In this document: positions 27,497 through 39,503 of the stretch, piece after piece
Layout: every line of letters begins with the position of its first letter
How positions within the stretch are numbered: position 1 is the stretch's first letter
Origin: Salinicoccus kekensis
GTDB lineage: Bacteria > Bacillota > Bacilli > Staphylococcales > Salinicoccaceae
Reading direction: 5' to 3'
Length of the DNA: 64,000 bases
Assembly (NCBI RefSeq): GCF_900220995.1
Contig: NZ_OBQF01000005.1
Location: forward strand, 186,001-250,000
Position numbers and translations under genes: made by a program
Notes under the pieces: generated by a model
Told to the model about the DNA's origin: nothing
Seen by the model: the letters and a program-made list of their open reading frames with translations, nothing else
The model's database searches: none

Positions 27497-30088
27497 ATGG
27501 CAGATGAAAAACGAGATCAAATGCAGGAAATCAACATAAGCAAGACGATGCGCACATCCTTTTTGGATTATGCGATGAGCGTCATCGTCTCGCGTGCCCT
27601 GCCAGATGTCAGGGACGGCATGAAGCCGGTCCACCGCCGCATATTGTACGGCATGTATGACAACGGCATGACTGCAGATAAACCTTATAAGAAATCAGCA
27701 CGTATCGTCGGTGACGTCATGGGTAAATACCATCCCCACGGCGACTCGTCGATATATGAAGCGATGGTCCGCATGGCCCAGGACTTCAGCTACCGCTACC
27801 CGCTCGTCGACGGCCAGGGCAACTTCGGCTCGATGGACGGCGACGGTGCTGCAGCGATGCGTTATACGGAAGCGAAGATGAGCAAGATTTCAGCAGAGCT
27901 GATGCGTGACATCAACAAAGATACGATCGATTACATGGACAACTATGACGGCAACGAACGTGAACCCGTCGTCCTGCCCGCACGGTTCCCGAACCTGCTC
28001 ATCAACGGGACGAGCGGCATCGCCGTCGGCATGGCGACGAACATCCCGCCGCATAACCTGACCGAAGTCATCAATGCAGTGCTTGAAATCTCAAGGGACC
28101 CTGACGTTACGCTGTCCGAACTGATGGAGCACGTGCAGGGGCCGGACTTCCCCACTGCCGGGCTGATCGTCGGCAAGAGCGGCATCCGCCGTGCGTATGA
28201 AACCGGGCGCGGATCCGTCCTGATGCGGGCACGTTGTGAAATTGAAATGATGAAGAACGGCAAGGAACGGATCGTCGTATCGGAGATCCCCTATCAGGTG
28301 AACAAGGCAAGGCTCGTCGAAAAGATCGCCGAGCTCGCCAGGGATAAAAAGATCGAGGGCATCACGGACCTCAGGGATGAGACGAGCCTGAAGGAAGGCG
28401 TCAAGATCATCATTGAAATCCGTAAGGATAAGAATGCGAACGTCATCCTGAACAACCTGTACAAGCAGACGCCGCTGCAGTCCACATTCGGCGTGAACAT
28501 GCTTGCGCTGGTCAATGGCGAGCCGGTCATCCTCGGACTGAAGGAAGCGCTCGTCCATTACCTCGATCACCAGAAAGTCGTGGTCAGGCGCCGTACGGAA
28601 TTTGATCTGAAGCGGGCACAGGACCGTGCGCATATCCTGGAAGGGCTGCGCACCGCCCTCGACCATATTGACGCGATCATCTCCCTGATCCGCGGTTCAT
28701 CCAATGATGAAGAAGCGAAGAACGGCCTGATGTCGGACTTTGATTTATCCGACCGCCAGGCCCAGGCGATCCTCGACATGAGGCTCCGCCGTCTGACGGG
28801 ACTCGAGCGGGATAAGATCCAGGCTGAGTATGATGAGATCATGAAGACGATCGAAGAGCTTAAATCGATCCTCGCAAGCGAAGAGAGACTGCTTGAAATC
28901 ATCAGGGAGGAACTGGTTGAGATCAGGGACCGTTACGGTGACGAACGCCGTACGGAAATCACCCTCGGCAGCCTCTCCGACATCGAGGATGAGGATCTGA
29001 TACCTGAAGAGCAGATCGTGGTCACACTGAGCCACAACAGCTACATCAAACGCCTGCCTTCATCGACATACCGTGCACAGCACCGCGGCGGCCGCGGCGT
29101 GCAGGGCATGAACACCGTCGATGACGACTTCGTCAGCCAGCTCGTGACGATGAGCACGCACGACTATATTTTATTCTTCACGAATAAAGGCCGCGTGTAC
29201 AGGCTGAAAGGCTATGAAATACCGGAGCTGTCACGCCAGTCGAAGGGCATCCCGATCGTCAACATGCTTGAAATCGACAAGGATGAGAAGATCAGCACGA
29301 TCATCGGCGTGAAGGATAAGGATACGGAAGGCATGCATCTTGTCTTCGCAACGAAAAAAGGTGTCGTCAAACGTTCCTCCCTCGACAACTTCGACCGCAT
29401 CAACAAAAACGGTAAGATCGCGATCACTTTCAGGGAAGATGATGAGCTGCTCGCCGTCAGGTTGACGGATGGGGAGAAGGAAGTCATCCTCGGCACGAAG
29501 AAAGGCGCCCTCATCAGGTTTGATGAGAGGCAGATCAGGAACATGGGCCGGACTGCTGCGGGTGTACGCGGCATCAGGCTGCGCGGGGATGATGAGGTCA
29601 TCGGCCTTGATGTCCTCTCTGAAGGCCAGGAAGTGCTGGTCGTGACATCGAACGGTTACGGCAAACGCACACCGGAAAGAGAATACCGCAGTGCAAACCG
29701 CGGCGGCATGGGTGTGAAGACGGCGAACCTGAACGACCGCATCGGCGACCTCGTCTACATTGCGGCCGTGAACGGCGATGAGGACCTCATGATCGTCACG
29801 GACTACGGTGTCATCATCCGGCTTGTGATGGAAGAAGTTTCCGTGACCGGCCGGAACACCCAGGGCGTGCGGCTGATACGCCTCGCCGACGAGCATAACG
29901 TCGCGACGGTCGCAAAAGTCAAGGAGGAGCTGGAAGAAGAAGAGCTCACCCTTGACGGTGATGAAAAGATCGAAGAACAGATCGAGGAAGAGATGGAAGA
30001 GAGACTCGATGAAGAGGATCATGAAATAACGAGTGATGTCGAAGAACCGGTGGAAGAAGATGACGGTTCGGCGGATCGCCCGGAATAA
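27497..30088 (+). CDS. gyrA: DNA gyrase subunit A
   Basis: DNA-cleaving subunit of gyrase. The 863-residue protein has the catalytic tyrosine in [12 protein letters not shown] (Y123) and the quinolone-determining region [12 protein letters not shown] with S84, S85 and E88, the unmutated residues seen in quinolone-sensitive staphylococci. Six blades of the C-terminal beta-pinwheel follow, including the GyrA box QRRGGKG-like stretch [10 protein letters not shown]. The C-terminus is a long acidic Glu/Asp tail (about 50 residues) rich in EE pairs, longer than in S. aureus by impression. A strong terminator ends the gyrBA unit. Confidence 0.97.
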   Translation: MADEKRDQMQEINISKTMRTSFLDYAMSVIVSRALPDVRDGMKPVHRRILYGMYDNGMTADKPYKKSARIVGDVMGKYHPHGDSSIYEAMVRMAQDFSYRYPLVDGQGNFGSMDGDGAAAMRYTEAKMSKISAELMRDINKDTIDYMDNYDGNEREPVVLPARFPNLLINGTSGIAVGMATNIPPHNLTEVINAVLEISRDPDVTLSELMEHVQGPDFPTAGLIVGKSGIRRAYETGRGSVLMRARCEIEMMKNGKERIVVSEIPYQVNKARLVEKIAELARDKKIEGITDLRDETSLKEGVKIIIEIRKDKNANVILNNLYKQTPLQSTFGVNMLALVNGEPVILGLKEALVHYLDHQKVVVRRRTEFDLKRAQDRAHILEGLRTALDHIDAIISLIRGSSNDEEAKNGLMSDFDLSDRQAQAILDMRLRRLTGLERDKIQAEYDEIMKTIEELKSILASEERLLEIIREELVEIRDRYGDERRTEITLGSLSDIEDEDLIPEEQIVVTLSHNSYIKRLPSSTYRAQHRGGRGVQGMNTVDDDFVSQLVTMSTHDYILFFTNKGRVYRLKGYEIPELSRQSKGIPIVNMLEIDKDEKISTIIGVKDKDTEGMHLVFATKKGVVKRSSLDNFDRINKNGKIAITFREDDELLAVRLTDGEKEVILGTKKGALIRFDERQIRNMGRTAAGVRGIRLRGDDEVIGLDVLSEGQEVLVVTSNGYGKRTPEREYRSANRGGMGVKTANLNDRIGDLVYIAAVNGDEDLMIVTDYGVIIRLVMEEVSVTGRNTQGVRLIRLADEHNVATVAKVKEELEEEELTLDGDEKIEEQIEEEMEERLDEEDHEITSDVEEPVEEDDGSADRPE

Positions 30089-30098
30089 TGATTGATGG

Positions 30099-30132
30099 CA
30101 GGGCGTCAGTGAAATGACGCCCTGTTTTTTTT
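30099..30132 (+). terminator. Intrinsic terminator of gyrBA
   Basis: CAGGGCGTCA (30099-30108) and TGACGCCCTG (30115-30124), perfect ten-pair stem, followed by eight T. Confidence 0.93.
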
Positions 30133-30172
30133 GGAAAAGGCTTTTTATTCTGATTGTGTGAAATAATTATCA

Positions 30173-30201
30173 TTTACAAAATTTGTCTGGTCTGCTATCT
30201 T
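30173..30201 (+). promoter_or_regulatory. Promoter of the first GltS-type gene
   Basis: TTTACA (30173-30178), 17 bases, TATCTT (30196-30201) with an extended TGC just before the -10. Confidence 0.5.
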
Positions 30202-30239
30202 TCAATAGATTGGACTTTTTAATTTCAAGGAGGTTTCTT

Positions 30240-31577
30240 ATGGAATTCAGTATTTGGGATGTCTTGATCGACTTCTCCATCATTTCGGGGTTACTGCTTG
30301 TGGGTGTGCTTCTGAGAGCGAAATTCGTCATCATTCAAAAGTCATTCATGCCGGCAAGCATCATCGCAGGGCTTCTCGGTCTGATACTTGGGCCGTTTGC
30401 ACTTGATATTCTGCCATTTTCGGAACTGATCGGTACATATCCGGGCATGCTGATCGCCTTCGTCTTTGCGGCACTGCCTTTTGCGACGGGTAAATTCAAA
30501 GTCAAGGAAGTCATCAACAAAGTCGGCGGACTGTGGTCCTATTCGCAGACGATCATGATACTTTTCTACAGTCTTGGACTGCTGTTTGCACTTGTCGTCC
30601 TGGCGCCTTTCTTCACCGACTTACATAACGGCTTCGGCCTCCTGCTTGCGGCAGGTTTCGTCGGCGGGCACGGTACTGCCGCTGCGGTCGGTGAAGCTTT
30701 CGCGCTGCAGGGATGGGAGGATGCAACTTCCATCGCGATGACGTCGGCGACGGTCGGCGCACTGACGGCGATCACCGTCGGCCTGCTGCTGATCAAGCGG
30801 GCTGCGTCCAAAGGGCAGACGAATTACATCGAGGATTTCAAAAATCTGCCGAACGGGCTGCGTACCGGCCTATTGCCGGAAGATGAGTGGAAATCCGCGG
30901 GTGAAAGCAAGATTTCATCCATTGTGATCGATCCGCTCGTATACCACCTGATGTTCATCGTCATTGCGACGGGCATCGGATATTACTTGAGTGTACTCGG
31001 TGAACAGCTCCTTCCGGACGTTGCGATACCGGCATTCTCCCTTGCATTCATCGTCGCCCTCCTCATCAGGCTGGCGACGGAGGCGACGGGTGCGGACAAG
31101 TATCTGGACAGGGAGATCTTCTCCAAGATCAGCGGCGGAGCGACGGATTACCTGGTCGCTTTCGGCATCGCATCCATCAACTTGACGATCGTTGCACAGA
31201 ATCTTGTGCCGTTCATCCTGCTGATGGCTTTCGGCATACTCCTTGCGATCTTTTTCTACCGTTTCCTTTCCGGATACTATTTCCAGGAAAACTGGTTTGA
31301 AAAAGGAATCTTCACATTCGGATGGATCACAGGCGCTGTGGCGATGGCCATCGCACTCATCCGGGTGGCGGATCCGAAACAGGAAAGTGAGACGCTTGAG
31401 GACTTCGGTCTCGCCTACGTGCCGATTGCACCGGTTGAGATCGCCTTGATCACATTCGGGCCGCTCTTCATCGCGGGCGGACAGCACTGGCTGTTCATAG
31501 GCATATCATTCGTCCTTGTACTGATGATTTTATTCTTCTCATACTCCCAGGGATGGGTCAAAAAATCTCGTACATGA
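30240..31577 (+). CDS. Sodium/glutamate symporter family protein (GltS type), copy 1
   Basis: Membrane transporter of the GltS family, expected to import glutamate or a related acid with Na+. The 445-residue protein has about ten hydrophobic segments and the paired family motifs GFVGGHGTAAAVGEAF (first half) and the counterpart around FGWITGAVAMAIALIRVADP (second half), fitting the inverted-repeat fold. The ATG at 30240 is used since AAGGAGG lies six bases upstream; the frame is open earlier but without such a site. Flanked by its own promoter and terminator. A paralogue is at 53011-54417. Its place just before the hut operon, whose end product route leads to glutamate, may be meaningful or chance. 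Confidence 0.85.
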   Translation: MEFSIWDVLIDFSIISGLLLVGVLLRAKFVIIQKSFMPASIIAGLLGLILGPFALDILPFSELIGTYPGMLIAFVFAALPFATGKFKVKEVINKVGGLWSYSQTIMILFYSLGLLFALVVLAPFFTDLHNGFGLLLAAGFVGGHGTAAAVGEAFALQGWEDATSIAMTSATVGALTAITVGLLLIKRAASKGQTNYIEDFKNLPNGLRTGLLPEDEWKSAGESKISSIVIDPLVYHLMFIVIATGIGYYLSVLGEQLLPDVAIPAFSLAFIVALLIRLATEATGADKYLDREIFSKISGGATDYLVAFGIASINLTIVAQNLVPFILLMAFGILLAIFFYRFLSGYYFQENWFEKGIFTFGWITGAVAMAIALIRVADPKQESETLEDFGLAYVPIAPVEIALITFGPLFIAGGQHWLFIGISFVLVLMILFFSYSQGWVKKSRT

Positions 31578-31587
31578 TGAATATCGG

Positions 31588-31619
31588 AAGGACAGCTTAC
31601 GCTGTCCTTCTTTTTATTT
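31588..31619 (+). terminator. Intrinsic terminator after GltS-type copy 1
   Basis: AAGGACAGC (31588-31596), loop TTAC, GCTGTCCTT (31601-31609), then CTTTTTATTT. Confidence 0.88.
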
Positions 31620-31621
31620 GA

Positions 31622-31650
31622 TTGATAACTTTTCATGAAAGCGCTATAAT
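31622..31650 (+). promoter_or_regulatory. Sigma-A promoter of the hut operon
   Basis: TTGATA (31622-31627), 17 bases, TATAAT (31645-31650). It lies 38 bases before hutP and directly after the preceding terminator. Confidence 0.8.
31635..31649 (+). promoter_or_regulatory. cre-like site (CcpA) overlapping the hut -10
   Basis: ATGAAAGCGCTATAA fits the cre consensus WTGNAANCGNWNNCW at all but one defined position and covers the -10 hexamer. Binding of CcpA here would block RNA polymerase, in line with the known catabolite repression of hut in Bacillus. Confidence 0.55.
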
Positions 31651-31687
31651 TAAGACAGTCAATAGTGATCAGAAGAGGTAAAGAATA

Positions 31688-32131
31688 ATGGGGAATGGAC
31701 AGATGAATGATATCGGCAGGCTTGCGGCACTTGTGGTGCTGACGGATGAAGAGACGGCCCGGGGCATTGCGCCGCATTTATCGGAATATGAAGTGGTGAC
31801 GGGCAGGGTCGGATCAATGGAACTGAAGAAAGTGATCGCTTCTGTTGAAACCGCAGCGAAACGCGGCAGTCTGATCGATGGGGACGTCTACCGGGAGACA
31901 CATGCACTGTATCATGCCATCATCGAAGCGGCTGAAGGTGTCACAAGGGGAAAACTCAGCGTGGGCGAAATCATGCGCACGGTGGGATTGTCATTTTCAG
32001 TGGTCAGGGGCAGACCTTACGAAGACGAACGTGAAGGCGAATGGCTCGCCGTCTGTTTTTACGGGACGATCGGGGCGCCGATAAAAGGCAAGGAACACGA
32101 GACGCTCGGTCTCGGCATCAATCATATATAA
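31688..32131 (+). CDS. hutP: Hut operon antiterminator HutP
   Basis: RNA-binding antiterminator that, with L-histidine and Mg2+, opens the hut transcript. The 147-residue protein is recognisable by RVGSMELKKVIASVETAAKR, ETHALYHAIIEAAEGVTRG, LRTVGL-type IMRTVGLSFSVVRGRPYE and the C-terminus GTIGAPIKGKEHETLGLGIN, close to B. subtilis HutP (about 150 residues). It is the first gene of hutPHUI; its target site and terminator lie in the 87-base gap before hutH. The start ATG at 31688 has GAGGT upstream; a slightly later ATG (MNDIGRL) is possible. Confidence 0.93.
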   Translation: MGNGQMNDIGRLAALVVLTDEETARGIAPHLSEYEVVTGRVGSMELKKVIASVETAAKRGSLIDGDVYRETHALYHAIIEAAEGVTRGKLSVGEIMRTVGLSFSVVRGRPYEDEREGEWLAVCFYGTIGAPIKGKEHETLGLGINHI

Positions 32132-32142
32132 AATCATTGTCA

Positions 32143-32159
32143 TAGATATCAGTTAACAG
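32143..32159 (+). promoter_or_regulatory. HutP-binding site (three NAG triplets)
   Basis: TAG (32143-32145), CAG (32150-32152) and CAG (32157-32159) are separated by exactly four bases each. HutP is known to recognise NAG triplets spaced by four bases just before the hut terminator. The terminator starts two bases later. Confidence 0.7.
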
Positions 32160-32160
32160 G

Positions 32161-32195
32161 GACATCGTTACCAGGGGGTAACCATGTCTTTTTTT
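32161..32195 (+). terminator. Regulated terminator between hutP and hutH
   Basis: GACATCGTTACC (32161-32172) and GGTAACCATGTC (32177-32188), one mismatch, then seven T. With HutP bound at the adjoining NAG site, this stem would be prevented and hutHUI transcribed. Confidence 0.9.
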
Positions 32196-32218
32196 AATGG
32201 AAAAAAGGAGGGGGAGAC

Positions 32219-33709
32219 ATGACTGTTTTGGAGTTGACGGGTGAAGATTTGACGATTGAAATGATCAAAGATTTCCTGGGAAATAGTGATGCGGTGGTGG
32301 AAATCACGGAAGAAGGCTACAGGAAAATAAACGCCTCAAGGAAAATCGTCGAGAACATCATCCGGGAAGGGAAGACGATCTACGGTATAACGACGGGGTT
32401 CGGGCTGTTCTGCGATGTCCTGATCTCAAAGGAGAAAGCGATCGACCTGCAGGCGAATCTGATCCGCTCCCACTGCTGCGGCGTGGGCAGGCCGTTTTCG
32501 GAGGATGCGGTGCTTGTGATGATGATACTCCGGCTGAATACGCTGGTCAAAGGCCATTCAGGTGTCACGGCGGACCTGGCGGATCAGCTGAAGATGTACA
32601 TCAACGAAAGGATCATACCGAAGGTGCCGGAACAGGGGTCGCTCGGCGCATCGGGGGACCTCGCCCCACTCGCCCATATCGCGATCACGCTGATGGGCGA
32701 AGGGGAAGTCTACTACGAAGGGGAACTGAGGCAGACTGCGGACGTGCTTGAAGTGCTTGGCATCACACCGCTTGCGCTCCGGGAAAAGGAAGGCCTCGCA
32801 ATGATCAACGGCACGCAGCCGATGACGGCCCAGGGGGTGCTGAACTACATCGAAGCGGAACATCTGATGGAGGCGTCGCTCTGGATTGCCGCCCTAACCC
32901 ATCAGGCACTGAACGGCATCACGGATGCCTACAACGAAAAAATCCACGCATCCCGCGGCTATACAGCACAGATATACGCCGCAGAGCGGATGCGCGAATA
33001 CTTGGAAGGATCACGCCTCACCACACGCCAGGGGGAGGTGCGTGTGCAGGACGCCTACTCCATCCGCTGCATCCCGCAGGTCCACGGGGCTTCATTCCAG
33101 ACGCTCGAATATGTGAAGGACAAGCTCGAGACCGAGATGAATGCGGCGAACGACAACCCGCTCATCTTCAGCGAGGATGAAGTGTTCTCGGGCGGGAACT
33201 TCCACGGGCAGCCGATTGCGATCGCGATGGACCTGCTTAAGATCGGCGCGGCTGAAATTGCCAATATATCGGAGCGGCGCATTGAACGTCTGGTCAACCC
33301 CGCGCTGAACGGGGATCTGCCGGCATTCCTGAGCCCGGAGGAAGGGTTCCAGTCGGGTGCGATGATCCTGCAGTATGCGGCGGCGAGCCTGGTATCGGAA
33401 AATAAAACCCTCGCCCACCCTGCAAGCGTCGACTCGATTCCATCGTCGGCCAATCAGGAGGATCATGTATCGATGGGGACGATCGGTGCGCGGCATGCGC
33501 GGGATATCATAGACAATATGCGGAATGTGCTTGCGATTGAACTGCTGATCGCGCTCACCGCCGTCGAATTGAAGGGGAAGGAAAAACTGTCGCCGAAGAC
33601 AAGGGAGAAATTTGAGGAATACCGCCTGGTTGCGGATTTTATTGAAAAAGACCGTGTGTTCAGCATGGATATCGAAAATTTAAGTCTGGCACTGAGTGCC
33701 GTAAAATAA
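32219..33709 (+). CDS. hutH: Histidine ammonia-lyase
   Basis: First step of histidine degradation: L-histidine to urocanate and ammonia. The 496-residue protein has the self-forming MIO cofactor triad A-S-G within [14 protein letters not shown], the active-site [12 protein letters not shown], and [22 protein letters not shown] lies seven bases upstream. It is controlled by the HutP switch in front of it and followed by hutU after 11 bases. In S. aureus hutH also lies between the gyrase genes and serS, so position supports a staphylococcal lineage. Confidence 0.97.
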   Translation: MTVLELTGEDLTIEMIKDFLGNSDAVVEITEEGYRKINASRKIVENIIREGKTIYGITTGFGLFCDVLISKEKAIDLQANLIRSHCCGVGRPFSEDAVLVMMILRLNTLVKGHSGVTADLADQLKMYINERIIPKVPEQGSLGASGDLAPLAHIAITLMGEGEVYYEGELRQTADVLEVLGITPLALREKEGLAMINGTQPMTAQGVLNYIEAEHLMEASLWIAALTHQALNGITDAYNEKIHASRGYTAQIYAAERMREYLEGSRLTTRQGEVRVQDAYSIRCIPQVHGASFQTLEYVKDKLETEMNAANDNPLIFSEDEVFSGGNFHGQPIAIAMDLLKIGAAEIANISERRIERLVNPALNGDLPAFLSPEEGFQSGAMILQYAAASLVSENKTLAHPASVDSIPSSANQEDHVSMGTIGARHARDIIDNMRNVLAIELLIALTAVELKGKEKLSPKTREKFEEYRLVADFIEKDRVFSMDIENLSLALSAVK

Positions 33710-33720
33710 GGGGTGTCGGT

Positions 33721-35378
<1,658 letters not shown>

Positions 35379-35382
<4 letters not shown>

Positions 35383-36614
35383 ACGATCTGATCATAAAGA
35401 ACATAAAGTCACTGATACTGCCGAAGAAGTCGGATGGGCCGTTGAAGGGCGCGGAGATGGATGAACTTGAAATCATCGATGATGCGATGATCGTCGTGGA
35501 TGACGGTAAAGTCGTCTATGCCGGGGAGACCTCGGATGAATATGATGCGTCCGAAGTGGTTGATGCCGGGGGCAGGGTCGCCTCCCCCGCCCTCGTCGAA
35601 CCGCATACGCATGTCGTCCACGGCGGCTCGCGCGAACATGAGATGGCGCTGAAGCGGCAGGGCGTTGATTACCTGAAGATACTGGAACAGGGCGGCGGCA
35701 TTTTGAACACCGTCGAACAGACGCGGAAGGCGACGTTTGATGAACTGCTTGAAAAGGCGTCGACGAACATCACCCGCATGATCCAGCATGGCGTGCTGAC
35801 GGTCGAAAGCAAGAGCGGCTACGGCCTGGACCGTGAAAATGAGCTGAAGCAGCTGAAAGTGTCGAAGGCACTGGAGGAGAAGTTCCCTATCGTGATGCGC
35901 CACACCTACCTTGGACCGCACGCGATACCTAAAGGCCGGAATGCCGATGAATTCATGGATGAGATGATCGCCCTCCTGGATGAAGCGAAGGATTACGCGG
36001 ATTTTGCGGACGTGTTCACCGAGACCGGCGTGTTCACGGTCGAACAGTCGAGGAAGTACATGGAAGCGGCACGTGAGAAGGGTTTCCGCGTGAAGATCCA
36101 TGCCGATGAAATCGACCCGCTCGGCGGGCTGGAGCTTGCGATCGAGCAGGATGCGGTGAGCGCGGACCATCTTGTTGCGGCAAGCGAGGAAGGGAAAAAG
36201 CAGCTCGCGGAGTCGGACACCGTCGCCGTCCTGCTGCCCGGTACGACGTTTTATCTCGGGAAAGAGAAGTACGCCGATGCACGCGGCATGATCGACGGCG
36301 GCGGTGCAGTGAGCCTCGCCACCGACTACAACCCGGGAAGCTGTGTGACCGACAACCTGCAGATGATCATGGCGATCGCCGCCTTGAAGCTCAAGATGAC
36401 GCCGAACGAGATTTGGAACGCGGTCACCGTCAATGCCGCGCACGCCATCGATGCGCCCGACCGCGGGACGCTTGAAGTTGGGGATGCTGCCGATATCGTC
36501 ATCTGGGACGCGCCGAACCATGAGTACATCCCCTACCACTACGGCGTGAACCATGCATATCAAGTTTTCGCCGACGGACGCCTGTTGTATGAACGGCCGG
36601 GGCTGAAGTTTTGA
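35379..36614 (+). CDS. hutI: Imidazolonepropionase
   Basis: Third step: hydrolysis of imidazolone propionate to formiminoglutamate. The 411-residue amidohydrolase shows the metal-site motif [20 protein letters not shown], then [45 protein letters not shown] and [16 protein letters not shown]. Its start overlaps hutU by four bases. No hutG (formiminoglutamase) or other fourth-step enzyme follows, so the last step must be encoded elsewhere. No conventional terminator is seen after it; repeat array 2 begins 27 bases downstream. Confidence 0.97.
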
Positions 36615-36641
36615 TGATGAAGGACATCTGCGGTGGAAAAA

Positions 36642-36888
36642 TCCGCAAGGTCTGTCTGTGAACCCACGCAGGGTTGCGAAAATCGTGTCCGGATTCGCAA
36701 GGTTGATCTTTGAACCCATGCAGGGTTGCGAAAACCGGGTCTGGATTCGCAAGGTTGGCCTGAAAACCTATGCAGGGTTGCGAAAATCGGGTCCTGATTC
36801 GCAAGGTCGGCCCGGAAACCCACGCAAGGTTGCGAAAACCACCTCCGGATTCGCAAAGTTGGGACAGAACCTCACCCAGAGTTGCGAA
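36642..36888. repeat. Tandem hairpin array 2, about five units, period 52 bp
   Basis: TTGCGAA starts at 36674, 36726, 36778, 36830 and 36882, an exact 52-base period; each of the first four is followed 20 bases on by TTCGCAA (36694, 36746, 36798, 36850), so every unit is a 7-base inverted repeat around 13 bases (AAYCGGGTCCGGA-like). Between units lies AAACCCACGCAGGG-like sequence. The array begins mid-unit with a degraded right arm TCCGCAA at 36642 and ends mid-unit after the fifth left arm. It occupies the space between hutI and the serS promoter and has no coding frame that makes sense. Confidence 0.9.
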
Positions 36889-36935
36889 AAATGACCGACA
36901 TACAATCCAAAACCCGCCACCCTGCCCTATCGGGC

Positions 36936-36964
36936 TTGCATTTTCCGCCGCTGCGTTATAAAAT
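36936..36964 (+). promoter_or_regulatory. Promoter of serS
   Basis: TTGCAT (36936-36941), 17 bases, TAAAAT (36959-36964), just upstream of the T-box leader. Confidence 0.55.
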
Positions 36965-36988
36965 GGCACCAAGTCAATTGAATATTCA

Positions 36989-37207
36989 CTGCTTTGAAGG
37001 AAACAGTAGCATGATCCAATTTCAGAGAGGCCATGGTCGGTGGGAATGGTCAGCGGACAATGTGAATTTCCATCCTTCGCACAAAAAGCAGCCGGCATTT
37101 CCAAGTGCCGTTAAATGAATGAGATGGTGCCGTCACGGCACTAATTAGGGTGGCAACGCGTAATCCAAACCACGTCCCTTACATAAGGGGATGTGGTTTT
37201 TTATTTT
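36989..37207 (+). promoter_or_regulatory. T-box riboswitch controlling serS
   Basis: Transcription-attenuating leader that senses uncharged tRNA-Ser. Stem I starts with CTGCTTT..GAAGGA (36989-37001) pairing with TCCTTC..AAAGCAG (37073-37091). The T-box sequence AATTAGGGTGGCAACGCG is at 37143-37160, followed by the terminator stem ACCACGTCCCTT/AAGGGGATGTGGT (about 37169-37197) and a T tract. A serine codon TCC (37069-37071) sits in the expected specifier region just inside the base of stem I; a second TCC is at 37073, so the exact specifier is uncertain. The serS gene starts 30 bases later. Confidence 0.93.
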
Positions 37208-37215
37208 ACAAATAA

Positions 37216-38514
<1,299 letters not shown>

Positions 38515-38529
38515 TGAACCATAGTCAAT

Positions 38530-38556
38530 GCTCCTATTCTCCATAGGAGCTTTATT
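38530..38556 (+). terminator. Weak intrinsic terminator after serS
   Basis: GCTCCTA (38530-38536) and TAGGAGC (38544-38550), then TTTATT. Seven-pair stem with a short T tract. Confidence 0.65.
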
Positions 38557-38577
38557 GCGTATTGAAAGGGTGTTTAT

Positions 38578-39498
38578 TTGAAACCAAATGTTTCGCTGGG
38601 TCAGACGTTTCTTGCGATTTTAATCAGCTTCGTGTTCATTGCCATCACCACCATAAGCGTTTTGCTCGGCGCGGTGATCCTGCCGCTCGTGGTCTATTAT
38701 CTGCTCAACATAAAGCATAAAAGTAATTATCATTTCTGGCTGATATTCATCAGCTTCCTGCTGCCTGCATTTCTGTTCCTCTCCCCCGTGATTTGGATGT
38801 GGTTTGTGGTATTATATATACTGACTGCAGTGATCTACCATACTTTAAGCAAAGGTTTTTCACAGGAACTAACGCTCTTCTACGGCACATTCGCACTGAT
38901 GCTGAGTGTCGTGGGCGGATTGAATCTCCTTCAGATGACAGGGGTCATCAATCCCCTGGCGGATACATATATGGATGTAAGGAACTGGTATGTCGAACAG
39001 GTTGAGGGCATGGGGGCCCTGAACTTCGCAGCACTTGATATCGACGTGTTCCGGATGGCGCTCGACCAGCTGTTCATCCAGCTGCCGGCCTTCATCACGA
39101 TCATTTCATTTTTTGTCGTGCTCTACACCGTATTGATGTTAAGATTATTGTTACAGAATAAAGAACTTAAACCGTGGCCGTACTTGTCGTTCAAAGACTG
39201 GGCGTTCCCGAGGTTCATATTATATTTATTTTTCATCTTGTATATAGTCTCACTCTTTACATCTCCTGAAGACACATTCGGAACGATCATCAGCAACGCC
39301 TATGTGGTGGTTGAATGGGCAGTGTTCCTGCATGGACTCAGTTTCGCTTATTTCTTCTTCCTTGAGAAGAACATGAATAAAGTCCTCGCCATCCTGCTGC
39401 TGATTCCGCTTGCGATACTCAGACCCTTGACAGTCATAATCGGTCTCCTGGAAATGGTCTTCAGATTCAGATTATCGATGAAACTAAAAAGGAAGTGA
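38578..39498 (+). CDS. DUF2232 membrane protein (YybS family)
   Basis: A 306-residue integral membrane protein with about eight hydrophobic segments, member of DUF2232 (YybS), which is conserved directly upstream of gdpP in Firmicutes but lacks a proven function; ECF-transporter-like S-component topology has been suggested for relatives. The start is a TTG at 38578 preceded by AAGGGTG at six bases; no better start is visible. The stop overlaps the gdpP region, implying co-translation with gdpP and rplI. Confidence 0.85.
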   Translation: MKPNVSLGQTFLAILISFVFIAITTISVLLGAVILPLVVYYLLNIKHKSNYHFWLIFISFLLPAFLFLSPVIWMWFVVLYILTAVIYHTLSKGFSQELTLFYGTFALMLSVVGGLNLLQMTGVINPLADTYMDVRNWYVEQVEGMGALNFAALDIDVFRMALDQLFIQLPAFITIISFFVVLYTVLMLRLLLQNKELKPWPYLSFKDWAFPRFILYLFFILYIVSLFTSPEDTFGTIISNAYVVVEWAVFLHGLSFAYFFFLEKNMNKVLAILLLIPLAILRPLTVIIGLLEMVFRFRLSMKLKRK

Positions 39499-39503
39499 AG
39501 CAG

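Noticed and set aside
36658-36894. Plus- and minus-strand ORFs across repeat array 2 (78-98 codons)
   Set aside because: They are repeats of RVAKIVSGFARL-like residues created by the 52-base array, with no ribosome-binding site.
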